From Shewanella sp. KX20019 (GTDB lineage Bacteria; Pseudomonadota; Gammaproteobacteria; Enterobacterales; Shewanellaceae): DNA of 64,000 nt. Numbering within the stretch: the first letter of the stretch is position 1; every line of letters begins with the position of its first letter. Below the pieces are notes generated by a model. That model was given only the letters and a program-made list of their open reading frames with translations. It did not search any database and had not been told where the DNA came from. The DNA lies in assembly GCF_016757755.1 (NCBI RefSeq), contig NZ_CP068437.1, forward strand, positions 3,162,001 to 3,226,000. The letters are read 5' to 3'. Position numbers and translations under genes: made by a program. Below are positions 54,781-63,322 of this stretch, piece by piece.

Positions 54781-55518
54781 ATGTTGGAATATCAAGCTGC
54801 AAAAGATTTACTTAATGGCAAAGTTATATTAGTCACAGGTGCTGGTGACGGCATCGGAAAAACAGCGGCGCTAACATACGCTCAGCACGGCGCCACAGTC
54901 ATTCTGTTAGGTAAAACGGTAAAAAAGCTAGAAGCAGTATATGACCAGATTGAACAAGCTGGTTATCCAAAACCTGCTATTGTTCCGCTCGATCTGAAAG
55001 GCGCTACCGAGCAAAACTACCTCGATATGGCTGAAACTATTGAACAGCAATTCGGACAATTAGATGGATTATTGCATAACGCCGGCATGTTAGGCGTGTT
55101 AGGTCCGTTTGAACATATCACTATGAGCTCTGTGGAAGAGGTGTTTAAAGTTAATGTGATTGCTGAAATTATGTTAACTAAAGCCTTACTGCCAGTCATG
55201 CGTAAATCAGCAAGCGCGTCGCTTATCTTCACCTCAAGCAGTGTTGGCCGCCAAGCCCGCTCATTTTGGGGAGAGTATGCAATGTCGAAATTTGCGACCG
55301 AGGGCATGATGCAGGCAATCGCTCATGAATACGAAGGCAGTAACATTCGTACTAACAGTATTAACCCAGGTGCGACTCGCACCGGTATGCGTGCTAATGC
55401 CTACCCAGCTGAAAATCCACAACTGCTTAAAAAGCCTGAAGAGATTATGCCTACTTATCTGTATTTAATGGGCAAAGACTCAAGCGACGTTAATGGCCAA
55501 CAGCTTAACGCACAGTAA
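54781..55518 (+). CDS. yciK: YciK-type short-chain dehydrogenase/reductase
   Basis: 245 residues of classical SDR: cofactor motif TGAGDGIGKTAAL, NNAG-equivalent LHNAGMLG, catalytic Ser in IFTSSSVGRQ and YAMSKFA (Tyr and Lys), then NSINPGATRTGMRANAYPAE as in YciK proteins. AGAGGAAG precedes the ATG. The physiological substrate is unknown. It is convergent with rluB. Confidence 0.92.
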   Translation: MLEYQAAKDLLNGKVILVTGAGDGIGKTAALTYAQHGATVILLGKTVKKLEAVYDQIEQAGYPKPAIVPLDLKGATEQNYLDMAETIEQQFGQLDGLLHNAGMLGVLGPFEHITMSSVEEVFKVNVIAEIMLTKALLPVMRKSASASLIFTSSSVGRQARSFWGEYAMSKFATEGMMQAIAHEYEGSNIRTNSINPGATRTGMRANAYPAENPQLLKKPEEIMPTYLYLMGKDSSDVNGQQLNAQ

Positions 55519-55557
55519 TAACTTACTTATCTCAGGACGGGACACACAGTAGGATCA

Positions 55558-55586
55558 AAAAAGGCCGCTAAAATAGCGGCCTTTTT
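55558..55586. terminator. Bidirectional terminator between yciK and rluB
   Basis: A 13-bp perfect stem AAAAAGGCCGCTA / TAGCGGCCTTTTT with an AAA loop between convergent genes. Confidence 0.88.
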
Positions 55587-55600
55587 ATTGCTATCACTAT

Positions 55601-56473
55601 CTACGAGCGACTACGGCTAGGTTTATTTGCTGATGCAGTCGATTTATGCTTTTTCACTGCACGGCGGATCTTGGCACCACGGACTTTAGCACGAGCAACA
55701 CTGTGTTTATCAGTGCCGAGTATGCTACGAGTTTCGTCTTCCATACCCGCAGTTTTACGCAAGTAGTTAACGTCTTCCATCGGTAACTCAATCCAACCGC
55801 CACGTGGCAAAGATTTAGGTAGCTCAATCATGCCATAGCGAATACGGATAAGTCTGCTCACCTGAACCTCTTGAGATTCCCATAAACGACGCACTTCGCG
55901 GTTACGACCTTCAGCTAAGCTGACGTGCCACCACTTGTTCATGCCTTCGCCGCCAGCTGCTTTGACTTTATCAAAACTAGCAGGACCATCTTCCAAGGTG
56001 ACACCCATGCGTAAACGCTGGATACAAGCATCATTAACTTCACCAAACGTACGTACAGCGTATTCACGCTCTACTTCATTTGATGGGTGCATAAGACGGT
56101 TCGCTAACTCACCGTCAGAGGTAAATAGTAATAAACCTGAGGTGTTAATATCCAAACGTCCAACCGCAACCCAGCGTGAATCGCGAGTTTTTGGCAAGCG
56201 GTCGAATACCGTAGGGCGACCTTCTGGGTCTTTACGACTACAAATTTCACCTTCAGGCTTGTGATAAGCAATAACACGACAAATCACATCTTCTTCAGAT
56301 TTTATGGAAATAGTACGACCATCAATGCGCACTTTGACATCAGATTCAATGCGATCACCAAGGCTTGCTATTTCACCGTCAACACTAACTCGGCCTGCAG
56401 CAATCCATGCCTCCATCTCACGACGGGAGCCATGGCCTGCTCGGGCCAAGACTTTCTGCAATTTTTCACTCAT
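55601..56473 (-). CDS. rluB: 23S rRNA pseudouridine synthase B (RluB-type)
   Basis: 290 residues from the ATG at 56473, where the S4-like domain MSEKLQKVLARAGHGSRREMEAWI starts; AGAAGAG lies upstream. The catalytic aspartate is in GRLDINTSGLLLFTSDG. NREVRRLWESQEVQVSRLIRIRYG closes the fold. The C-terminal ~50 residues are basic and low in complexity. It modifies a uridine of helix 93 of 23S rRNA in E. coli. Its start overlaps the scpB stop by eight bases, so the two are coupled. Confidence 0.92.
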   Translation of the reverse strand: MSEKLQKVLARAGHGSRREMEAWIAAGRVSVDGEIASLGDRIESDVKVRIDGRTISIKSEEDVICRVIAYHKPEGEICSRKDPEGRPTVFDRLPKTRDSRWVAVGRLDINTSGLLLFTSDGELANRLMHPSNEVEREYAVRTFGEVNDACIQRLRMGVTLEDGPASFDKVKAAGGEGMNKWWHVSLAEGRNREVRRLWESQEVQVSRLIRIRYGMIELPKSLPRGGWIELPMEDVNYLRKTAGMEDETRSILGTDKHSVARAKVRGAKIRRAVKKHKSTASANKPSRSRS

Positions 56474-57062
56474 TAGTAGACTCTTCTGTTTTTTCGGCAA
56501 CACTTTTCACTGTCGAGAAAAGTGCGTCCAATGATTCGGGATCTGACAACGACGGGAGTTCCGTGATGCTGTCCAAACCGAAATATGATAGAAACTCTGT
56601 GGTTGTGGCATAAAGCGCTGGTCTTCCCGGCACTTCTTTATGACCCACAACTTTAATCCAGTTCCTATCGTTTAAACTCTTAATGATATGGCTGCTAATT
56701 GCCACACCTCGAACAAACTCAATATCACCACGGGTGACAGGTTGTCGATAGGCAATAACTGCCAATGTTTCTATGGTGGCACGAGAATATTTAGCAGCCT
56801 TCTCCTGCCACAATGGTTGCAAGTACGGGCTTAGCTCTGCAAGAGTTTGAAATCTATACCCTCCTGCAACCTTAACTAGCTGTACTCCACGCCCTTCATA
56901 ATCAAGCTGCAGCTCATCAATAGAGGCCTTTATCTTCGCTCTAGAAACAGTAAACTCTGCAAGTACGGTTTCTTTAAGCGCTTTGATCGTCATTGGCTTA
57001 GCCAACACGAAAAGGCTCGCTTCTATTAACTGCTTTAGCTGCTCGGGATTAATCTGTGCCAA
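56466..57062 (-). CDS. scpB: Segregation and condensation protein B
   Basis: 198 residues from TTG at 57062 with AAGGAT upstream. Two winged-helix domains are seen: LKQLIEASLFVLAKPMTIKALKETV and later ATIETLAVIAYRQPVTRGDIEFVRGVAISSHIIKSLNDRNWIKVVGHKEVPGRPALYATT, the most conserved ScpB stretch. It joins ScpA and SMC/MukB-like condensin to organise the chromosome. Confidence 0.93.
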   Translation of the reverse strand: MAQINPEQLKQLIEASLFVLAKPMTIKALKETVLAEFTVSRAKIKASIDELQLDYEGRGVQLVKVAGGYRFQTLAELSPYLQPLWQEKAAKYSRATIETLAVIAYRQPVTRGDIEFVRGVAISSHIIKSLNDRNWIKVVGHKEVPGRPALYATTTEFLSYFGLDSITELPSLSDPESLDALFSTVKSVAEKTEESTNE

Positions 57063-57074
57063 CGATTTAGATCC

Positions 57075-57863
57075 TTAGTACGCTCTAACATGTATAGTCG
57101 AAAAAGGTTCAGCTTGTACCAGTTCAACCAACAATTCCTTCACCAGTTCCATTAATGCCAAGAAGCTCACCACAACACCACTTCGCCCCTCTTCAAAATC
57201 AAACAATGCTTCGAAAGGCAAGTAAGTTTGCGCGTTCAGCTTTGCCAAAATTTGCGTCATACGTTCCCGAGTAGATAATACTTCTCGAACAACATGATGG
57301 CTTTCAGTGGCCTCAATACGCTTAAGTACTGATGAAAACGCGCGTGCGACTTCGGTAAGTGACACTTCAGGTGGTAATAACTCTGGCTTTATATTGGCAG
57401 CTGGAACCGCTTTTGCTTGAAATAAGTCGCGCCCCATTCTCGGCAGCACATCTAACTTTTCTTGCGCCTCTTTTATCACTTCATACGCTTTTAATTGACG
57501 TATTAACTGAGCGCGAGGGTCTTCTTCATCCTCAAGCTCAATCTCAGGTTTAGGCAGTAATAGCCGAGATTTAATCTCTGCTAATGTTGCAGCCATAACC
57601 AAATAATCCGCCGCTAACTCAACTTTGGCGCCTTGTAGTAGACGCACGTACTCAAGGTACTGCTGGGTTACCGCAAATATAGGCAGATCAACCACATCGA
57701 GTTTTTGTTTGCGAATAAGGTATAACAGCAGGTCTAACGGCCCTTCAAAGGACTCAAGAAATACCTCTAACGCTTCGGGCGGAATAAAAAGATCCTTCGG
57801 CATCACCTTTACAGGCTCACCTCGCACCACGGCTAAAGGTAATTTTTGTACAATTGCCCCCAT
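57075..57863 (-). CDS. scpA: Segregation and condensation protein A (kleisin)
   Basis: 262 residues. PPEALEVFLESFEGPLDLLLYLIRKQKLDVVDLPI and TQQYLEYVRLLQGAKVELAADYLVMAATLAEIKSRLLLPKP define the kleisin N-terminal domain. The C-terminus holds the winged helix that contacts SMC. The start is 12 bases from scpB's start region, with scpA first in the operon scpA-scpB-rluB. Confidence 0.93.
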   Translation of the reverse strand: MGAIVQKLPLAVVRGEPVKVMPKDLFIPPEALEVFLESFEGPLDLLLYLIRKQKLDVVDLPIFAVTQQYLEYVRLLQGAKVELAADYLVMAATLAEIKSRLLLPKPEIELEDEEDPRAQLIRQLKAYEVIKEAQEKLDVLPRMGRDLFQAKAVPAANIKPELLPPEVSLTEVARAFSSVLKRIEATESHHVVREVLSTRERMTQILAKLNAQTYLPFEALFDFEEGRSGVVVSFLALMELVKELLVELVQAEPFSTIHVRAY

Positions 57864-57956
57864 CCGTCACACCCACTCTTTCGCAAACGCGCGATTATAC
57901 CCGTAAATAACGACTGTTTAAAGCGATACTCACCTTAAGTTACCTTAGAGCACAGC

Positions 57957-58577
57957 TTATTGGAATGGGGTCACATCTCCAGCGCCTTCGCGGATAATGT
58001 CAATGTCACCCTCTGACATATCAATGACAGTTGTTGGCTTCTCACCTAAGTAACCACCATGGATAATCAAGTCTACCTGATGCTCAAGAATGTCACGAAT
58101 ATGCTCAGGATCTGACTCGGTAAACTCTTCACCCGGTAGAATTAAACTGGTAGACATCAATGGTGCATCAAGCGCCTCTAATAGCGCCAACGCAATGACG
58201 TTATCTGGTACACGAATACCTATGGTTTTCTTCTTTGGATTTTGCAGACGTTTAGGCACCTCTTTTGATGCTTTAAAGATAAACGTATAAGGCCCGGGCG
58301 TATTATGTTTTAACACGCGATACGCTTGATTATCCACCCGAGCATAAGTTGCAAGCTCTGACTGATCACGACACATTAGTGAAAAATTGTGGTCGTTATC
58401 GATTTGCCTAATACGCGCAATTCTACTCATTGCATCTTTATCACCTAACAAGCAGCCCAGCGCATAGCCTGAATCTGTTGGATAGACAATGACGCCGCCC
58501 TTTTGAATCACGTTGACGGCTTGACTGATTAAGCGTGCTTGAGGGTTGTCCTCATGCACATAAAAAAACTGACTCAT
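57957..58577 (-). CDS. yciO: YciO/YrdC/Sua5-family protein
   Basis: 206 residues from the ATG at 58577, which has a strong GGAAGGAAG site and forms an ATGA-type overlap with the upstream rnm stop. GGVIVYPTDSGYALGCLLGDKDAMSRI and HNFSLMCRDQSELATYARVDNQAYRVLKHNTPGPYTFIF are conserved Sua5/YciO sequences. Sua5 and YrdC form threonylcarbamoyl-AMP for tRNA; YciO paralogues bind RNA or nucleotide and have less certain roles. Confidence 0.9.
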   Translation of the reverse strand: MSQFFYVHEDNPQARLISQAVNVIQKGGVIVYPTDSGYALGCLLGDKDAMSRIARIRQIDNDHNFSLMCRDQSELATYARVDNQAYRVLKHNTPGPYTFIFKASKEVPKRLQNPKKKTIGIRVPDNVIALALLEALDAPLMSTSLILPGEEFTESDPEHIRDILEHQVDLIIHGGYLGEKPTTVIDMSEGDIDIIREGAGDVTPFQ

Positions 58578-59452
58578 GGTGCTTCCTTCCATTTTTCTGA
58601 CTGCCAAACCCAATGTACACCTTGGGGTTGGAACATATTTTTGCCCAGCTCTATCCAGCTTCCTGGAAAATGAAAATCACTTCCTAGTGAGCACATCAAG
58701 TTATTGAGTACACTTAACGCAATCAAATTACTGCGATCATCAATAGTCTGTTGACCCAATACCACTTCAATCGCATCGCCATTGGCTTCTTTAAACTCCC
58801 GCACTAAGCGTTTTAACCATTTAGCTGACAGTTTGTAACCACTTGGATGGGCTAAAACGGCAACGCCGCCCGCCTGATGGATAATGGCAATAGCACTGGC
58901 CATATCCCCCCAATTATTAGGTGCATAACCTGTCTTCCCGCGAGCTAAGTACTTCTTAAAGACATTGGCTGTCGTCGTGGCATAGCCTTGCTCCGCTAAC
59001 CAACGTGCATAATGACCGCGACTAATTGCAGCGTCACCAGCATAAAATTTAGCACCATCATATGCGCCTTCGATGCCTGCTTTTGTGAGTCGCTCGCCTA
59101 TCTCAAACGCTCGAGCAGCTCTTAGTTCGCGTTGATGTGCTAAAAACTCAACCATAGCTGGATCCTCAATATTAATATTGAGTGCCACAATGTGAATATC
59201 GAAACTGTTCCAACAGGTGGAGATCTCAACACCGTTGATTAATTCTAATGGCGTTTCATGGCTTTGATTGTATTGGTGTGCTTCTTGTAGGCCATCGGTG
59301 GTGTCATGGTCAGTGATAGCAAACACTTGCACACCTTTACTGATAGCACGTTCTATTAATTCTGAAGGGGTGAGTTGACCATCTGATGCCGTCGTATGAC
59401 TGTGCAGATCAACCAATTTTATTTCATCAATGTTTTCATCTTTCATCCCCAT
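58574..59452 (-). CDS. rnm: PHP-domain exonuclease RNase AM (YciV)
   Basis: About 292 residues from ATG 59452; ATG 59446 is equally possible, and neither has a clear ribosome-binding site. The PHP motifs are complete: DLHSHTTASDG, FAITDHDTTDG, GVEISTCW, VLAHPSGYKLS and GSDFHFPGSW. FKKYLARGKTGYAPNNWG is typical of YciV. In E. coli this enzyme trims 5' ends of rRNA and acts on oligonucleotide phosphates. It overlaps yciO by four bases and is divergent from trp, the usual place of yciV. Confidence 0.92.
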   Translation of the reverse strand: MGMKDENIDEIKLVDLHSHTTASDGQLTPSELIERAISKGVQVFAITDHDTTDGLQEAHQYNQSHETPLELINGVEISTCWNSFDIHIVALNINIEDPAMVEFLAHQRELRAARAFEIGERLTKAGIEGAYDGAKFYAGDAAISRGHYARWLAEQGYATTTANVFKKYLARGKTGYAPNNWGDMASAIAIIHQAGGVAVLAHPSGYKLSAKWLKRLVREFKEANGDAIEVVLGQQTIDDRSNLIALSVLNNLMCSLGSDFHFPGSWIELGKNMFQPQGVHWVWQSEKWKEAP

Positions 59453-59779
59453 ATAATACGTGAGTTTACAAATTAAAGGGGATTTAAATAGCCTAAATGT
59501 AATCAAATTGATTATTTGGGTGTTTTAGATAGTAATGACTCTCGGACTAAAACGGCACTCGTGAATCATACGTTTTGTTCATCAAAAAACGCATCTTTAA
59601 TGCACTAACTCACCTTGATACCTAGCGGGGCAACTCCCCGAGTCTTGCGGTGTTAGTGTACGGTTTGTTAAATAGGTAAATATTTTTCAAAATAATGCCA
59701 AAATCAACACCCTTTCGCTCCTCATCTCGCCTTTACCGTTAAATTTTCATTATCTTTTCTCAAAAAGAGGAATATTCAA
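59453..59779. other. Divergent region between rnm and the trp operon
   Basis: No gene. A small GC-rich hairpin CGGGG-CAACT-CCCCG is at 59626-59640. The rnm promoter should lie at the left end, the trp promoter at the right. Confidence 0.45.
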
Positions 59780-59809
59780 TTGACAGCCTTTGTCTGCAAA
59801 TGTTTTTAT
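59780..59809 (+). promoter_or_regulatory. Probable trp operon promoter
   Basis: A perfect -35 hexamer TTGACA at 59780-59785 and a weaker -10, TTTTAT at 59804-59809, with 18-base spacing. It would start transcription about 25 bases before the leader peptide. A clear TrpR operator could not be identified. Confidence 0.6.
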
Positions 59810-59842
59810 ATAGCCACGACAACAAACTAGATTGATAATTTA

Positions 59843-59899
59843 ATGACACAGTTTACAACTTTCCAAAACATTAATTGGTGGTGGCACTTCCCAAACTAG
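59843..59899 (+). CDS. trpL: trp operon leader peptide
   Basis: 18 codons reading MTQFTTFQNINWWWHFPN, with three consecutive tryptophan codons (TGG TGG TGG) at 12-14. Ribosome stalling here when Trp-tRNA is short would stop the downstream attenuator from forming. The frame is just before a terminator hairpin and trpE, the standard attenuation layout. Confidence 0.93.
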   Translation: MTQFTTFQNINWWWHFPN

Positions 59900-59947
59900 C
59901 GGGTGGTGTGAAAATCTGTGCTCAATCAGTTTGAGACTAGATTCAAC

Positions 59948-59978
59948 AAGAAAGCCCGCACACATTGCGGGCTTTCTT
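59948..59978 (+). terminator. trp attenuator
   Basis: A 13-bp perfect stem AAGAAAGCCCGCA / TGCGGGCTTTCTT with a CACAT loop (strands 3 and 4). GCGGGT at 59900-59905, just after the leader stop, can pair with the strand-3 GCCCGC and so act in the antiterminator. CTCAA/TTGAG near 59921-59935 gives a further small hairpin. Confidence 0.88.
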
Positions 59979-60072
59979 GTATCTAAACGGCAGTAATAGC
60001 GTTAGATACAGTTCCCCAAGTGGCAGGCTCTTGATTTCTCATTATAAAGATAACGTTAAAAGAGATATGACA

Positions 60073-61650
60073 ATGAACACAATTGCTAAAGTGGTGACTC
60101 AAAAGGAAGCGCTTGCTTATCATGACGATCCGTTGCGCTTATACCAGCATGTGACCAACGATGCACCGCACACCATGTTGCTTGAGTCTGCAGATATTGA
60201 GAGCAAAGACCACCTTAAAAGTATGATTTTGACCCATGCAGCAATGAAGATCCGCTGCGATGGCTATAAACTCTGTTTTGAGGCATTTACTCAAAACGGC
60301 CAAAAACTGTTACAACCTATAAAGCAGTTTTTAAGTGCCAATTTTGCCACAACGGAGTTTACCGAATCATCGACAAACTCGTTAACGGTAAAATTGCAAA
60401 AAGAGTCTAGCCAACTTGATGAGGATGCTCGCTTAAAGGCAACCTCTCCACTTGATGGCTTAAGAATGCTGGTCAAACATATACATTGCAATGAGGCGCC
60501 TGCGTTTGAAGACCTATTTTTGGGCGGCGTATTATCCTACGATCTGATTGATACTGTGGAGCCGTTACCTCAAGTACCAGAAGGCGACAATAGCTGCCCA
60601 GACTATCTATTCTATCTCGCCGAAACCTTGATTCTGGTTGATCACCAACAGCAAACTGCCGACATCATCACCCACCAGTTTGACACCTTTAGCGAGGTAG
60701 ATAAGCTAGATGTTCAAACAACACTTGCAAATCGAATGGCGGAGCTGCAGCAAACCTGTAGATCCCTCGACCCTATTGCTGAGCTAAAAACCGTTAATGC
60801 TGAGACTCAGGTAAACATCTCTGATAGTGAGTTTAAACAAACGGTTAATGATCTAAAGCAGCACATCATTGCCGGTGATATTTTCCAAGTGGTGCCATCT
60901 CGTAGCTTTAGCCTGCCCTGCCCTAATACACTCGGTGCGTATCGAGCCCTAAGGCTCACCAACCCAAGCCCCTACATGTTTTACTTTAGAGGGGAAGGAT
61001 TCACCCTCTTTGGCGCTTCACCTGAAAGTGCACTTAAATATGAGGCCTGTACCAATCAAGTTGAGATCTATCCCATTGCAGGTACGCGTAAGCGCGGTAA
61101 GACTGCCGATGGTGAGATTGATTTTGATCTAGATAGCCGTAATGAGCTGGAACTGCGTCTCGATAAAAAAGAGCTGTCTGAGCACATCATGCTCGTCGAT
61201 TTGGCACGTAACGATGTTGCTAGAATAAGCCAAAGTGGCACTCGAAGAGTACCGGAGCTATTAAAAGTTGACCGTTACTCCCATGTTATGCATCTCGTTA
61301 GCCGAGTCACAGGTCAGCTGCGAACCGACCTTGACGCCTTACATGCCTATCAAGCCTGTATGAATATGGGCACCTTAACAGGCGCGCCCAAAGTCAGTGC
61401 AGCGCAACTTATTCGCGGCGCAGAAAAAACCCGTCGTGGCAGTTACGGCGGCGCCGTAGGTTACCTCAATGGGCTTGGTGATATGGATACCTGTATCGTT
61501 ATTCGCTCCGCTTTTGTCAAAGACGGCACTGCTTATATCCAAGCTGGTGCGGGCGTTGTGTATGACTCAGATCCACAAGCCGAAGCCGATGAAACAAGAC
61601 AAAAGGCACAAGCCGTCATTTCAGCCATCAAGATGGGAGGTGGACTATGA
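60073..61650 (+). CDS. trpE: Anthranilate synthase component I
   Basis: 525 residues from the ATG at 60073 (AAAAGAG about eight bases upstream); starts further upstream would cross the attenuator. Conserved chorismate-binding residues are in HIIAGDIFQVVPSRSF, YPIAGTRKRGK, RNELELRLDKKELSEHIMLVDLARND, HVMHLVSRVTGQL and ACMNMGTLTGAPKVSA. With TrpG it makes anthranilate from chorismate and glutamine. The N-terminal LLESADIES motif is expected to bind feedback-inhibiting tryptophan. Confidence 0.96.
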   Translation: MNTIAKVVTQKEALAYHDDPLRLYQHVTNDAPHTMLLESADIESKDHLKSMILTHAAMKIRCDGYKLCFEAFTQNGQKLLQPIKQFLSANFATTEFTESSTNSLTVKLQKESSQLDEDARLKATSPLDGLRMLVKHIHCNEAPAFEDLFLGGVLSYDLIDTVEPLPQVPEGDNSCPDYLFYLAETLILVDHQQQTADIITHQFDTFSEVDKLDVQTTLANRMAELQQTCRSLDPIAELKTVNAETQVNISDSEFKQTVNDLKQHIIAGDIFQVVPSRSFSLPCPNTLGAYRALRLTNPSPYMFYFRGEGFTLFGASPESALKYEACTNQVEIYPIAGTRKRGKTADGEIDFDLDSRNELELRLDKKELSEHIMLVDLARNDVARISQSGTRRVPELLKVDRYSHVMHLVSRVTGQLRTDLDALHAYQACMNMGTLTGAPKVSAAQLIRGAEKTRRGSYGGAVGYLNGLGDMDTCIVIRSAFVKDGTAYIQAGAGVVYDSDPQAEADETRQKAQAVISAIKMGGGL

Positions 61651-62264
61651 AGATCTATCTACTCGATAACTTTGACTCATTCACCTATAACCTAGTGGAC
61701 CAATTTAGAAGCCTAGGCTATGAAGTGGTTATTTATAGAAATGACGTCGACGCCGATTTTATCGCAGCCAAGTTACTGAATGAAACACAACCAACCGCAT
61801 TGGTGTTATCACCAGGTCCTGGCGCGCCCCATGAAGCGGGTTCACTAATGGCATTAATTGGCAAAGTTGCCGGCAAGCTGCCAATGTTAGGCATCTGCTT
61901 AGGGCATCAAGCACTGATTGAACATTATGGCGGCAAGGTCGAGCGAGCACAGCAAGTGGTACACGGTAAAGCCAGCCCAACAGTGCACAACGGTAAAGAT
62001 ATCTTTGCCAACCTGCCCTCACCTTTGCCCGTTGCTCGCTATCACAGTTTAGTGGCAACTCAGGTGCCTGACTGCTTAGAAGTTATTGCTACCACTGAAG
62101 ATATGCCGATGGCCATCATTCATCAACAAGATAAGGCCGTAGGATTTCAATTCCACCCAGAATCAATACTCACCACGCTTGGCAGCCAGTTGTTAGTGCA
62201 GTCGTTAAATTACCTTGCACAATCAATAATTCAAACCAATACCAAACTTGACGGAAAAGGATAA
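61647..62264 (+). CDS. trpG: Anthranilate synthase component II (glutamine amidotransferase)
   Basis: 205 residues of class I amidotransferase: LSPGPGAPHEAG, GICLGHQAL with the nucleophile Cys, and FQFHPESI with the catalytic His and Glu. It overlaps trpE by four bases (ATGA) with a strong GGAGG ahead. It supplies ammonia to TrpE. The gene is separate from trpD here, unlike the trpGD fusion of enterobacteria. Confidence 0.95.
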   Translation: MKIYLLDNFDSFTYNLVDQFRSLGYEVVIYRNDVDADFIAAKLLNETQPTALVLSPGPGAPHEAGSLMALIGKVAGKLPMLGICLGHQALIEHYGGKVERAQQVVHGKASPTVHNGKDIFANLPSPLPVARYHSLVATQVPDCLEVIATTEDMPMAIIHQQDKAVGFQFHPESILTTLGSQLLVQSLNYLAQSIIQTNTKLDGKG

Positions 62265-62271
62265 TACAGTC

Positions 62272-63321
62272 ATGACCACAACACCTGAAAATGCCCGACT
62301 GCTTGAATCACTTTATCGTGGTGAATGCCTTAGCCGTCAAGAAGCTAAAATACTGTTTAGCAGTATCATTCAAGGCGAAATGAACGAAGTCACCATGGCG
62401 GGGATGTTAGTTGCGATGAAAATGCGCGGCGAAACCATTGATGAAATATCAGGCGCAGCAGATGCGTTAAGAGCCGCCGCAAAAAACTTTCCGACACCAA
62501 GTGAGAGCACGGTAGCACAAGGTATTGTGGATATTGTCGGTACCGGCGGCGATGGCCATAACACCATCAATATCTCGACTACCGCCGCTTTTGTTGCCGC
62601 AGCCGCCGGTGCAAAAGTCGCTAAACATGGCAATCGCAGCGTTTCAAGTAAATCTGGCTCGTCAGATCTTTTAGCTCAGTTCGGCATCGATTTGACCATG
62701 GCGCCTGAAACCGCCCGTGATTGTTTAGATAACTTAGGCCTTTGCTTTTTGTTTGCGCCCCATTATCACGGCGGCGTCGCCCATGCTGTACCAGTTCGAC
62801 AAGCACTTAAAACTCGAACCCTGTTCAATGTACTTGGACCACTGATTAACCCATCACACCCTGACTTTATGTTGCTCGGTGTGTATAGCGCCGAACTGGT
62901 GGCTCCCATCGCACAAGTCGTTAAAGCCCTTGGCATAAAACGCGCAATGGTCGTTCACGGTAGCGGATTAGACGAAGTAGCACTACACGGTAACACCTTG
63001 GTAAATGAGCTCAATGAAGGCACTATTACTGAGTATTACCTTACCCCAAGCGAACTTGGCGTAGAAACAGCGCAGTTAATCGACCTTGAGGGCGGTGCAC
63101 CAGAAGACAACGCCGCATTTACCCGGGCGATTTTGCAAGGCAAAGGCTCAACGGCACACATTAACGCAGTTGCGATTAACGCTGGTTGCGCCCTGTACAT
63201 CTCAGGTGTTGCAGACTCACCAAAAGCTGGCACAGCATTGGCGTTAGCCACCATTGAAAGCGGTAAAGCCTACCAACTGCTGACAGCGCTGGCTGATGCA
63301 AGCCAAGCGGAAGGAGCTTAG
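62272..63321 (+). CDS. trpD: Anthranilate phosphoribosyltransferase
   Basis: 349 residues from the ATG at 62272, seven bases after trpG, behind AAAAGGA. DIVGTGGDGHNTINISTTAAFVAAAAGAKVAKHGNRSVSSKSGSSDLL is the phosphoribosyl pyrophosphate-binding signature and FNVLGPLINPSHPD a second family motif. It joins anthranilate to ribose phosphate. Length matches stand-alone TrpD. Confidence 0.96.
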   Translation: MTTTPENARLLESLYRGECLSRQEAKILFSSIIQGEMNEVTMAGMLVAMKMRGETIDEISGAADALRAAAKNFPTPSESTVAQGIVDIVGTGGDGHNTINISTTAAFVAAAAGAKVAKHGNRSVSSKSGSSDLLAQFGIDLTMAPETARDCLDNLGLCFLFAPHYHGGVAHAVPVRQALKTRTLFNVLGPLINPSHPDFMLLGVYSAELVAPIAQVVKALGIKRAMVVHGSGLDEVALHGNTLVNELNEGTITEYYLTPSELGVETAQLIDLEGGAPEDNAAFTRAILQGKGSTAHINAVAINAGCALYISGVADSPKAGTALALATIESGKAYQLLTALADASQAEGA

Positions 63322-63322
63322 T

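Noticed and set aside
59815..59840. CTAG-containing stretch as a TrpR operator
   Set aside because: Only the CTAG core fits; the flanks do not match the known operator well enough.
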